From: Amia ocellicauda
Lineage: Eukaryota > Chordata > Actinopteri > Amiiformes > Amiidae
Assembly: GCF_036373705.1 (NCBI RefSeq)
Contig: NC_089869.1
Coordinates: 11,729,676-11,793,675 of the forward strand
Direction of reading: 5' to 3'
DNA length: 64,000 nucleotides
This document shows, in pieces, positions 32,525 to 43,204 of the stretch (the first letter of the stretch is position 1; the number at the start of each line of letters is the position of its first letter). Position numbers and translations under genes: made by a program. The notes beneath the pieces are model-generated. The model was not told where the DNA came from and ran no database searches. It worked only from the letters and a program-made list of their open reading frames with translations.

Positions 32525-33877
32525 ATGTTTTTTCAGGGGAGAATCCTGCCGCTAGTTTTTCCAGCAGCGCTGGTGCTTATGGGCTGGTATTGGTATAAGT
32601 CGCGCAAGAACAAGCCCGACCCCAGTACCGACACGGAGGAATGTGCTGGAGAGCAGCTGCAAAAAACACACAGCCCAGCGGCGGAGGAGGAGTTTGAATA
32701 TCTGGAAGAAAATGAACATCGGGAGGTCGAGTTTGAACGTCTGCAGAAGGAGGAGAATGAACACCTGGAGATGCAGGAGTTTGAGCAGCTGGAGAAGGAG
32801 ATTGAAGACCTGGAGGAGTTTGAAGATCTGGAGAAGTGTCTCGAAGATGGTCTAGACCTCGATCTCCCACAGCCAGATGTGACGGGGCAATTTTATTGTT
32901 GTCTGGAGGATTTCAAATGTGTCGCTGTTCTAGGGCGCGGCGCATTTGGAAAGGTGCTGCTTGCCGAGTCGAGAAGAACGACCCAAAGATTTGCCCTCAA
33001 GGCCATTCAAAAAAGAGGGGCTGTTGACAGTCAAGATGTTGCAAGCCTCATGTGTGAGAGGAGCGTCTTGCAGACTGTGAGCAGCGTGCACCACCCTTTC
33101 TTGGTGAACTTCTACGGCTCCTTCCAGACTGAGGAGCACTTGGTCTTCATCATGGAGTACGTCGCAGGGGGAGACCTCACGCTGGACGGAGAAGCGATCT
33201 CAGAGCCCCGGGCTGTATTCAGTGCTGCTTGTGTGGTGTTGGGGGTGGATTTCCTGCACAGGCACAATATCGCACACAGGGATCTGAAGCTGCCCAACCT
33301 GCTGATGGACAGACGAGGCTTCGTGAAGATTGCGGACTTTGGTCTGTGCAAGGAAAATATGGGTGTAAGTGACCGGACGAGTTCGTTCTGTGGGACTCCT
33401 GACTTCCTTGCTCCAGAAGTCCTGTCGGAGGAGTCCTACACCCGTGCAGTTGATTGGTGGGCACTGGGGGTCCTGCTCTTTGAGATGATGGTGGGCGATT
33501 GTCCTTTTACCGGAGCCAATGAGCGGGATCTGTACGAGAGTATCGTGAATGATCCAGTGCCATTCCCCCAGCACCTGTCAAACGAAGCAGTCTCCGTCAT
33601 GACAAGGCTGATGAGCAAGAATCCTGCTTGGCGGCTCGGGGCCGGAGAGCGAGGCGCCCAAGACGTGATGCAGCACGCCTTCTTCAGGAGCGTGGACTGG
33701 CCTGGGCTGGAGGCACAGAGGGTAACGCCTCCATTTGTGCCCACCGTCAGAGAGCACAAGGATGTGGGTGATGATTTAACATCTGAAGCCCCAGTCCTCA
33801 GTCTTGGCTCCAGGGTCCTCAGCCCGGAGGAGCAGGACTTGTTCCAGGAGTTTGACTTCGTCGCGGACCGGTATTAA
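32525..33877 (+). CDS. Membrane-anchored PKN-like AGC serine/threonine kinase, 450 aa, single exon
   Basis: The ATG at 32525 (context GAAAATG, A at -3) is chosen; the frame is open further upstream but without another ATG. Residues 7-24 are one hydrophobic segment followed by KSRKNK, which predicts an N-terminal anchor with the rest in the cytosol. Residues 54-118 are very acidic with repeated EFExL units. The kinase domain spans about 130-388: glycine loop GRGAFG (137-142), K159, E178, HRD with D253, N258, DFG D271, activation-loop S287 before FCGTP, APE E298 and R370. The AGC tail carries APVLS (turn motif region, S426) and the hydrophobic motif FQEFDF (440-445), with Asp in place of the phosphosite, as in PKN kinases. 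All catalytic residues are present. The HR1 and C2 domains of true PKNs are absent. PKNs are Rho effectors, but this protein lacks the Rho-binding part. The lack of introns suggests an old retrocopy. Confidence 0.9.
   Translation: MFFQGRILPLVFPAALVLMGWYWYKSRKNKPDPSTDTEECAGEQLQKTHSPAAEEEFEYLEENEHREVEFERLQKEENEHLEMQEFEQLEKEIEDLEEFEDLEKCLEDGLDLDLPQPDVTGQFYCCLEDFKCVAVLGRGAFGKVLLAESRRTTQRFALKAIQKRGAVDSQDVASLMCERSVLQTVSSVHHPFLVNFYGSFQTEEHLVFIMEYVAGGDLTLDGEAISEPRAVFSAACVVLGVDFLHRHNIAHRDLKLPNLLMDRRGFVKIADFGLCKENMGVSDRTSSFCGTPDFLAPEVLSEESYTRAVDWWALGVLLFEMMVGDCPFTGANERDLYESIVNDPVPFPQHLSNEAVSVMTRLMSKNPAWRLGAGERGAQDVMQHAFFRSVDWPGLEAQRVTPPFVPTVREHKDVGDDLTSEAPVLSLGSRVLSPEEQDLFQEFDFVADRY
32684..32836 (+). 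repeat. Acidic coding repeat in the kinase N-terminal region
   Basis: Codes residues 54-104, with EFE(Y/R/Q/D)L units centred on F57, F70, F86 and F99, 13-16 residues apart, and related GAGTTTGAA-type DNA blocks. The units look like an expanding coding minisatellite and may form a short acidic coiled coil. Confidence 0.65.
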
Positions 33878-34104
33878 ATGCCACTGGAGAGATGCCAACA
33901 CTGGAACAAAGAATGATGACGCCACCCCAGACAGCCCCATCCCGACTCCAGGACACAGCCTTCTCAGAGGGACCTCGTCTCCGCCAGCACTGGAAGAAGT
34001 TTTTGGCTGTGGAGGAGAGCACCAATAAGAAAACACATGTGGACCATCAAACAATTAGAGAAAGATATCAAACAAGATAATTGACTTTAAAAAATTGGAA
34101 GTTG

Positions 34105-34110
34105 AATAAA
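34105..34110 (+). promoter_or_regulatory. Poly(A) signal, proximal
   Basis: AATAAA 228 bp after the kinase stop codon; candidate early 3' end. Confidence 0.5.
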
Positions 34111-34488
34111 GTTAAGGCAACCAGCTGCACAGTATAGTCAACTTTTGGGCACAATGTTGGATAAACTAGAATTAATGATTGCTTCCATCAAGATTTCTTG
34201 CCCAGCAAATGCAATGAGTAATTTCATTTCTAAGTTGAATTAACATGAGATTAAACATTGCATGGACTTAAAGGTTTATATTACGAGGACTTGAATTCCT
34301 GGGTTGTCTTAACACAATTTTTTAAACATTGCATTGATTTTAAGTATGTGTGAATAGAACTTGTACAAACAAGCTGAGTTTACTTAGAAAGGCTGTGCAG
34401 CTGGTTGCCTTAATATTGTGAGCTGATGCAATTTTGTTATCTTCTCACTTTATTGCATTAAGGACAGAAGACTTTCTTGCTCACTTCC

Positions 34489-34494
34489 AATAAA
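34489..34494 (+). promoter_or_regulatory. Poly(A) signal, distal
   Basis: AATAAA about 612 bp after the stop codon. The interval 33878-34500 is the likely 3' untranslated region and shows no other coding signal. Confidence 0.55.
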
Positions 34495-34510
34495 ATGTTG
34501 ATTTAAACAA

Positions 34511-36917
34511 CAAACATTTCATGCACTTGAGTGTCATACAAACATTGGTGGCTTAACAGACACAAAATCCTATTCAAAAGAGAATACTGTAGCCTGTGCT
34601 TTAACCCTTACATGCATGAATTACAAGACATCCGTCTTCCCCCTTCCTTGAAATGACTGCTCTAACAGTGGACAGGTCAAAACAGCTTTTCCAATGCATT
34701 CCTCTCAATCATGTTATGTTAGATGAGTGATTACTTCAAGAAGGTGAAGAAAGGAAGGGAGGGTGTTTTCTAAGATAATTAAAAACAGGACTTGAAAAGT
34801 GAACACTTGTAAACATTTGGTTTGGGCATCAAAGTGGCTCTAAATAACATTTCTGAAAATAAAATACCTATTTTCTAAAAATAGAAAAATGTACTGAAAG
34901 GATATAGGGTACAGGCTGAACATCCTATTCCATATATGCACGACAACACCTGTATTGTAGAAAGTCCACTACAGTGCTTTCTTTCTTTCGTACCCAGAAT
35001 AAAATGTCATGTTTGTCACACCATACTTTAAATTAAACACGCTGTTTGCACATCCAAGAGGTTCTGTATATCCTATTTACAACCCAAAATAAGTAGAAAT
35101 GTTCTCTGGTACACATAAAACAAACCAAAGACTTGGTCAAACCCAACATGATGTTTGTCAGACCTCATTTAAACTGAAATATTTGGTTTGCACATCCAAG
35201 TGATTCTGTACAGCCTACATATTTATTTTTTGCTTGCAACAAAAGCTGTACTGCATTATATCCACTACAGTGCTCAGAGTTCTTCATATGAAGAAAACTC
35301 GATTAACTAAAAATTGTGTCAATCTCATGCATGATGTTGATCACACCTCACTTGATTATATAATTGATGAGATATCAAGACTTCTGTGGGTGGAGGTTAT
35401 GCTCACAGCAAGAGCTTGGGTGTGAGAGTCCTTTATCTGTATTAAGACTAGAACCGCAGACATTTCGTACTGCATAGAACCACCGCACCCGCATAATGTG
35501 CGACACCTTTATAAAACAGCTGTGTGACCACAATTAAAAAATTACAAAGTTGGATAAAACTTAATAGTTGTAAATATAAACAGACCACAACATTTTCTGG
35601 GCAGAAACATCGCACTTACATTGAATATTATTATTATCATTATTTTCAAAACAAGGGCATATAGACTACATGAAAAAACGAATAAGAAAATAAACGTCAT
35701 GCAATAAACGCTGTAAACTGATGTAGACATCGGTATGCACGTATCTTAGCAGACTCATACAATTTTAAAACATACATAGCCAGTTGAAGAAACAGCATAA
35801 AACTGAAGTGACATTATGCAACTTGAAAGCGCTTTGAAATGACTCCGTCTATTACAGCTGCGTCAGAATGCACAAAACACGCTTCTCAACATTAAAAGTG
35901 CCCTACACTTAATACAAAATAATTAGCATTCATGATCAAGAGCATTGATTCAGAGACATGGCTTTGCACCCAAGGCTATAAACTGTGAGACAGTCAGATA
36001 TTCACAGTCTTTATGGAACCAGGACCACATCGCTCACAGAACACACCGTCAACTTCATTGCAGTTCAGACTGCACATTCCTCAGCACTTGCAATTGTACC
36101 GAATCGGGCGCAGTTTTGAGCACCTCTGCAGTGACCAAGCCAATGTCTGTGACGTCCAGTATTTACGGTGTTTGATCTGTTGTACTTGTTGTATCCTCTC
36201 CGGGCTCTCCGTCGTCCTCTGGGGCTCCTGCTAGGGCTAACTCGTGTCGGGACATCGTGGTGCTCAGCTCGTTGCTCCCTAAGGCCAGCTGCTAACGCCC
36301 CTTCGGCGGCTGGCATGATTAGCTCTACGTTTCCCGTTAGGGCTAAATTTCTCCCAACGGAGGATTGTTCGGTGAGATCAGCCCCAGCCCCGGTATTATT
36401 ATTTTTGATCCTTACATTGTTTTAACTGAGAAATTCAGCTATACGTATTTGCTGTCTTTTCATCGACATGTTGCTCTTAGGCTATTATGCTAGTGCATTT
36501 GATCACTCATAAGAAAAACACTGTGATCGTGGCGGGAAAAGGAGAAAAAGTCGATCCACCAATCCTGCTCCGAAATGTGTTTATCAAAAAATAAAAAACC
36601 TGCCCACACATCAGATCACATGATAACTAGTGTCAGTACATTAACAGAATCAGTGCATTTGATTTTTCTCACAACGTGGAAATACTTTATGTATTGACAC
36701 ATTTCCAATTACAGACAGTTATATACAAATTCTGATGATGCTCTGCTACGCACAGTGCGTTCTTGGCGAACAGCTGGGGGCGCCACTGGCCTACAGTACT
36801 GCTTACTAGTCAGAAACTCAGTATGTAGCATGCTGTATGCACATGTGCAGAATGCAGTTGGGTAATATGCAAATTCGATTTTGTAGTATGTAGTAGTTTT
36901 TGTAGTACTGTTTGTGT
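34511..36917. other. Gene-free stretch with diverged tandem repeats
   Basis: Between about 34965 and 35360 related blocks recur: CCACTACAGTGCT (34968 and 35262 regions), TTTGCACATCCAAG (35044 and 35187) and (C)ATG(A)TGTTTGTCA(C/G)ACC (35010, 35150, 35334). They look like an old tandem repeat with units of about 140-180 bp. A GC-rich patch at 36090-36340 contains no recognisable gene. The homology shared with base 1 begins at 36918. Confidence 0.4.
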
Positions 36918-37801
36918 GCTTTATCACATTTAGGAGCTTCATTTTCCAGTTGAAGCTGTGACTACTGTGGAAATACTTTCCAGGTCTTCTTAAGTGACCA
37001 GTATGTACCCTGAATAAGCAAGTAAGTACCCTGAATAAGCATCCTATGCACACAGCAATATTGTTTCATTTATAAGATTGGAACTGTGTGTTTCTTATTC
37101 TTGTGTGAACTGAGCTCCAAAATGCAAAAAAGCAGACAGGAAATACAAGATCCAAATACATAGCACAAATCAATGTCACAATTACCTCAGACCTCATTAA
37201 ATTTAACACACAAGTTTTGATTGGACAATATCAGAATTCACTAAGGACTGGGGCTTTTGCTGGGGACTCCACACATTTCTTGCTGTTCTGTCTTGTGCTT
37301 GCTGATATGAAAAGGCTTTTTACTGAAACTCAACCTTCCCAATACTCATTTACCTGAAGACGCATCCTGACTGCTAGAAAAGTCTCCCTCTCTCCTCAAT
37401 ATTTGATGAGGGTGTCAGTCATCCACAGTGCCGGCCCTGCCTCTCTCAGCCGGCAGACTGGCCCTCCTTTAGAGACCTCCTGAAGAGGCCAGCTGTTATA
37501 GACCGGCTGTCTGAGGGGCAGAGAGAGGGAGACCCCCCACTGACCTGGGCCTCGGCAGGTACTAGAGTCTTCATATTTATATCCATATGTATATATACAC
37601 ACACACACACACAACACATCCAGGTCAGCACAGTACTCACAGTAGAAACGGGGTCTTTCAGTTCCAGCTAAAGGACGTGACAAGATTGAGGAGGAAAAGC
37701 AATTTCATCCATTTTGGAGTTTTTCAGATTCAAATATAGACTTTTGTGGCAAGTATATCTGACAGCAAGCATATTAAGCATGAATTAAGAACAAGGGCAG
37801 T

Positions 37802-38334
37802 GATGTTCAGAGTGTACAATGCACTAGTTAGAGCTCATCTGGATACTGTGGACAGTTCTGGGCTCCACACTTCAAGAAAGATATCACTGCTCTAGAGGCA
37901 GTTCAGAGGAGAGCAACCAGACTTATTCCAGGTCTGAAGGGAAAGTCCTACTGAGAGACTGAGGACCTGAACCTTTTCACCCTGGAACAGAGGAGACTAC
38001 ATGGGGACTTGATTCAAGTCTTCAAAAACATGAAAGGCATTGACCACATCAAACCAGAGGAGCTCTTCCAGATCAGCAGGGACACACACACCCGGGGACA
38101 CAAATGGAAATTGGGTTTCAAGGCATTCGAGGCAGAAAACAAGAGACACTTCTTCACACAGAGAGGCGTCACAATCTGAACAAACTCCCCAGCGACGTGG
38201 TTGAAGCGACAATTTGGGAAGATTCAAAAATAGACTGGATAGGATGCTTGGATAACTTAGTTATTAATGGACACCAAACGAGCACGATGCAGTGAATGGC
38301 CTCCTCTCGATTGGACACTTTCTTATGTTCTTAT
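37802..38334 (+). mobile_element. CR1-like LINE 3' fragment (second copy)
   Basis: Same fragment as 885-1417, with the same broken frames. Confidence 0.7.
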
Positions 38335-38357
38335 TCTGCCTTTCGCCTTCGAACAGT

Positions 38358-40124
38358 TGTAATACACCCCTTTGGCTAGCAGGTGTAGCATTATGTTGGG
38401 TGTATTTGGATAAGAGCATTTGGGCTCTGAGCTGAAGCACTGATCTAAAGAAGACCTCTCCCCCCCCAAAGTTATCAGATTTCCTTAGCTCATCAGCTTG
38501 AAACTGGTTTGCATCAAAGTGACAGTTTTGGGGAGGATGGCACCAAGAAGAGGCCAAATAGTTTGGAATTCTGCTATGAGATGTCTGGAGAAAGGGGCCT
38601 GTAGGTGATGATAACTCTTTGAAGTGGACGAGAGCCGAAATCCCGACATAGAGCTACGAACCCGGGCCAACCGGCATTTCCAAAAGATGGCATGGATTGA
38701 CATCAGTCATAAATCAAGCCCCCCTCCAATAGGACACTGGGGGCTGAAACCGAAATCCAATCTCAAGAACTCAGGAACCAATCACCTATTGATCTGACAG
38801 ACTATAAGGAACAGCGGACGGTCTTTCTCACTCTCTCTCTCACCTGAACCAGAAACTCGCTGCCACAGCTCAACCTGTAGCTCTGTTGCCAGAACCGGAA
38901 CCAGAAACCAACCAAGTCTTTGCCGGCAACAGAAGAGTTAAACTGGGAGAAGGAGATTGAGCCGTACGAAGAATTCTTTTAAAGGACTTTATTAAATAAG
39001 GAACTTTACAGACTGCGCTGCCCGCCTGTGCCCACCTGATCAGTGGAGTTTTACAGCTGGACAATTGACTAAGTCGACTGTATACGAAAGTGTCAGTCAT
39101 TTAAATAGCTATTGAGTCTTAAGAAACTTGACCCTTGGAACAAACAGGGCCCTGCTTTCCTCAAAGACTACATCTTCAAGTAACTACGGTGGAACCCCTG
39201 CTTACAAAGAAGATTTTGTGCACAACCTTGGAGCCTTCAAACCAGTGGAGAATCTGTTTGGAAACGACTCTACTTTCGCAAAACCCCAACTTCCAGGTGC
39301 ATCGACTGAGTGGAAGTTCTTGGACAAAGCCGAACCGGACTGCCTTTGTTCCAAACCACACGGACCTCGTGCCGTGTGCTGTTATCTGAGCCCGAAGCCA
39401 GAGAGGCCTCTCTGCGACGAAGTTCAGATAAGTTTAACAGTTTGGAGTTCATGATTCATGACATTTGAGAAATCAATTAGAAATGTTAATCTGTGATTCA
39501 TAACTCTAGAATGTGTAATATCATTTAGTTTTCTTAAATATAAACGTGTGTTGCATTAAACTGTTTTGTTGATAATTTTAGAATTAAAATCTGTCAACGC
39601 CGAGAAATATCTTCTCATTCCTGTTTAACTGTTTAGTCTGAAATTGACACAAGTTAATAGACATTAGATTATTGGTGGCCCTGCCTATCCTTAATCATTG
39701 AATAATAATCAGTTAAGGGAAATTGTGGTAACAAGTAATGATAGAATCTTTCTCGGCACCTAAACGTAAATGAGACCGATATATATATATATAACGAGAA
39801 GTTACCTGACATAAATACTAACCTGCGTAGTTATTTAATGTCTGACTAACAATACTAATGAGAGACTCACCTTCGTCTTACTAACCGGTATTGTAGTCAA
39901 TGTGTTTATAACCTTTTTTGTTTAACGATTTGTGTTATCATATGCAATCCCATGGTCTTTGATTTGGTCACGGAAGTGATTTGTCTTTGATTTGTTGATC
40001 TAGAGTTGAATTTTAATTAGTTTTTCCCTTTTGTATAATTAGTGTAGTGCTACATTTAGTCTTTGTTTTGAATACATTTGACAATTTATATCTTTGGAAT
40101 TGGTGTCTGCGTCCAATTATTACA
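38358..40124 (+). mobile_element. LTR-like block (second copy)
   Basis: Copy of 1441-3200 with the same TGTAATA/TATTACA ends; 7 bp longer overall, mainly through an extra TCACTCTC-type unit near 38828. Confidence 0.35.
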
Positions 40125-41452
40125 GAAATTGAGTTCTACAAGATTCCAGGATTCGTGATAAGGTGACACTATCAATTCACTTCTTTAATTGAAATTTATA
40201 AGTGTACCTTACGCTACACAGGGCTCTCTGTTGCATCTCCAGTTCATATCATTTTCATGTGTGTTGGTCTTTTCCTGGGCTACCCTGCTTCATAGCTCCC
40301 TGAGAGGTATCAAGCCGGTTGACAATCAGCTTCTTCCTCCGTTGTGCAGAAGGTTGTATTTTGGGCAGCGCAGGGCATAATCTCATGTTCATTGGAAACC
40401 ATTCTACACAAAATCAAACCCTAACCATTACCTGTGTAACTGCTCAGCAGGGATAATTACACATTACCAACATTATAACTATTCATAAATATGCTGTACT
40501 ACACTTTACATGAATAAGGCATTAATTACCAAAATAAATCTAAATTTCATGTAAAATGTTACCCTTACCTGCAGTCTCTCAACTTCAGATTGCAAGGTTA
40601 TAAGGTTACAAATAGTTGGAGGTCTACGCAGCCTGTTTGCTAGATTGAACCCAGAACTGTAACTCATTTTCTCCCCTCACCCCCTCATTCAAAGATTATT
40701 ATATCCTCCACTGCCTCTGTCAACCACAAACACGATGCATCTCCTCCCGTTATCCTCCGTGCAGATGTTTTTCAACTGCTGCGAGGCTAAGCTGGAGTCT
40801 GGCTTTTACAAAACAAAGGGAAACCACTTCTGTGGGATGTGTGATCTCACAAATTGAGCTCAGCTGCCAATGTGAGTTACCGCCGTTAATAAAGACTAAG
40901 AAATACATTTCCTCACTCCAAGCGTTGACGTAGCAGCCGGTTCAGCGCTCTTGCCAGGCACATGTTGGCTCTGCACAGGGGTTTGAATGATCTTTGCCCA
41001 CAACGCCCAACGCCGGTCCACAATCCCAGGGTAATGTCAATGCAAATCGGCCCTGCCGTGATCTGATTCCTTGTTGGTGTCCTTTTACCTCAATCCACCA
41101 ACTCTGGGTAAACAAACCTGTCCTCTTACTGCAGAAGTCATGAACGCCAAGAATCAAGCTTGTCTCTAATGCCTAGATTCTGGGACGGCACACTGGAGAT
41201 AGTGGTGCAGTGTGGTGTGTGTGAAACCTGGGAAGCTCTCAGGGCTTTAGCTTCCCCTCTGCCTAGCTGATTTGCATTGTGCACTCGTGCCTCTGAAAAA
41301 AAGGGAATGCAGAGGAAGACCGCAGAAATCAATTAGTTCAAAACGGCAGCCTTATTTAAGTGTCCTAAAGATGCAACCTTCCATTACAGCCCCTTCAGTC
41401 TGGGGCAGCGCTGTTAATCAGATGGATGTGTCTTGGAACAGACAGGGACAGA

Positions 41453-41455
<3 letters not shown>

Positions 41456-41506
<51 letters not shown>
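41456..41506 (+). repeat. (TG)n microsatellite (second copy)
   Basis: Counterpart of 4554-4600, four bases longer. Confidence 0.97.
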
Positions 41507-41508
<2 letters not shown>

Positions 41509-41858
41509 CTAGGCAGGAGGAGCACTGTCTGGGGAGCTGAAATCATTTATATGGGATGAAGCTATTAGCTAATGTAGTCTACTCAGCAGCCAGCGCTCCC
41601 TGGTCATTGCTACACTCAGCGACTTTCTCTGCTTAGCCCTGTGAGTGAAGCTTCAGTCCCACTGACCAAGGGATCTGTCTTAGAGGAGGTTTTACTCCCC
41701 TATCGTTACTTACATTCATTTCCTTGTTTCTGACCACATCCATTGTGGTCGCTCACCTTTAAAGCACAGATCTGCAAACTAGGAAATACGTTTGTCTAAA
41801 CTGAGGTCAGTTCCCAACAGCACAGTATTTTCTTTCCCTTGTACCTCAACATATTAGG

Positions 41859-43204
41859 TGTCACCACCTAGTGGGTAAATAGGGGCAACACACAGGACTA
41901 CGCCACCTCCTTTGATTTACGAGAGGGGAACTCGTACTACCCAATCTCTCTCCCCGGGGCAGGCTCGACAGGAGCCCAAGACAATCTCCAGACGCACAGG
42001 TAAAAGGAATAACAGTTTATTAAATGAAATTGCAGTCAGGGCACGAAGACTATCCTGGATACCGTGAGTTGTACAGAAGCAAATGTAAAAAATAATTATA
42101 AATAAAACCTAGCTAAAACCGCCTTTAATCCCTGAGCACTTAAAACACTAAAAACCTTATCCAAAAATATAACAGAAAACTAGTAAAATATTATAAAACT
42201 ACCATTTCAATACAACTATAACACAAACACACAAGGACACTAATAACTCTCTTCCCCTGTTTTTCACAGCTGCGATCAGCGCTCGACCCGCACAGGTAAG
42301 TGAGGTGGATCTCCCGTGCTTTCTCTTCCCAGGAGCCCAGCCAGCACCCCATTGGCCAAAAGGACACGCGCAAGCTGGAAAACACAAAGGATAGTTAATC
42401 TAGAAAACTAGCTACAGCGCTTGTTTCAATCTGCCTCAGTGGGGCATCTTCAATTGACTCAGTGGCAGCAGAACCTCAGGCAGGATGAGAACTATCAATA
42501 TTTAATGTTGGTTTCTCGCTGCAAACTTTAGTGTCTAATCCACAATCATACATTTTCTTTCTCCAGGTGCAGTTCAGAGAATGCCAGGGGGAGGAGGTAA
42601 ACAGGAGATCTAGGTCTGTTCGCTGTAATGCAGACAAAGTTCAAAATAAAGCCAGTTCCAAAAAGTGCAAATGCCTGTGGCTCTTAATTGCCGTATTTAA
42701 AGCCTCCAATTTTACCTAGTGCGCTCTCGCTTACTGCAACCCCACTGCATACACAATCAACAAAAACCCATAGACTTAGCTGCTCAAAGCCCATGCCGTC
42801 AATGCTCTGCTGCCAAGTCCTTTGCGTATGTTGTCGCCCTGTAGGGGTTCAGGATCTCCGCTTGCACCGTTTATAATCCACCAAGAAAAGAAGAAGTGAA
42901 AAGTTTGTCTCCGCAATACGTTCCACGGTCCATGTCTCAAGCCCTGGCTTCCCCCCTCCTTGCTCGTCCGTACTACTTGTCCAATGGTTTGCGCCCTGAA
43001 GGACTTTTTCTCTCAGCTTAAATACTGAAACAAAGAGCCAGGGGTGCAGGTGAAGGTAATTAGGAGCGAACGCGCAGGTGAGTCCAGTTGAGAATGTGGG
43101 CTGGTGGCGTGCGCTTGGCAAGAAAGACAATACATCAATCTAAACCCAATAAACCAATTATACAAAAAGAAAGGTGATACAACAAAATAAGGAAGCCCGT
43201 GACA
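41859..43204 (-). mobile_element. Solo LTR copy A (second copy)
   Basis: Same 1346-bp length, ends and flanks as 4953-6298, so the insertion predates the 36.8-kb duplication. Confidence 0.65.

Noticed and set aside
36065..36425. Arginine-rich frames in the GC-rich patch
   Set aside because: Overlapping frames on both strands, no domain, and low-complexity composition; no support for a gene.
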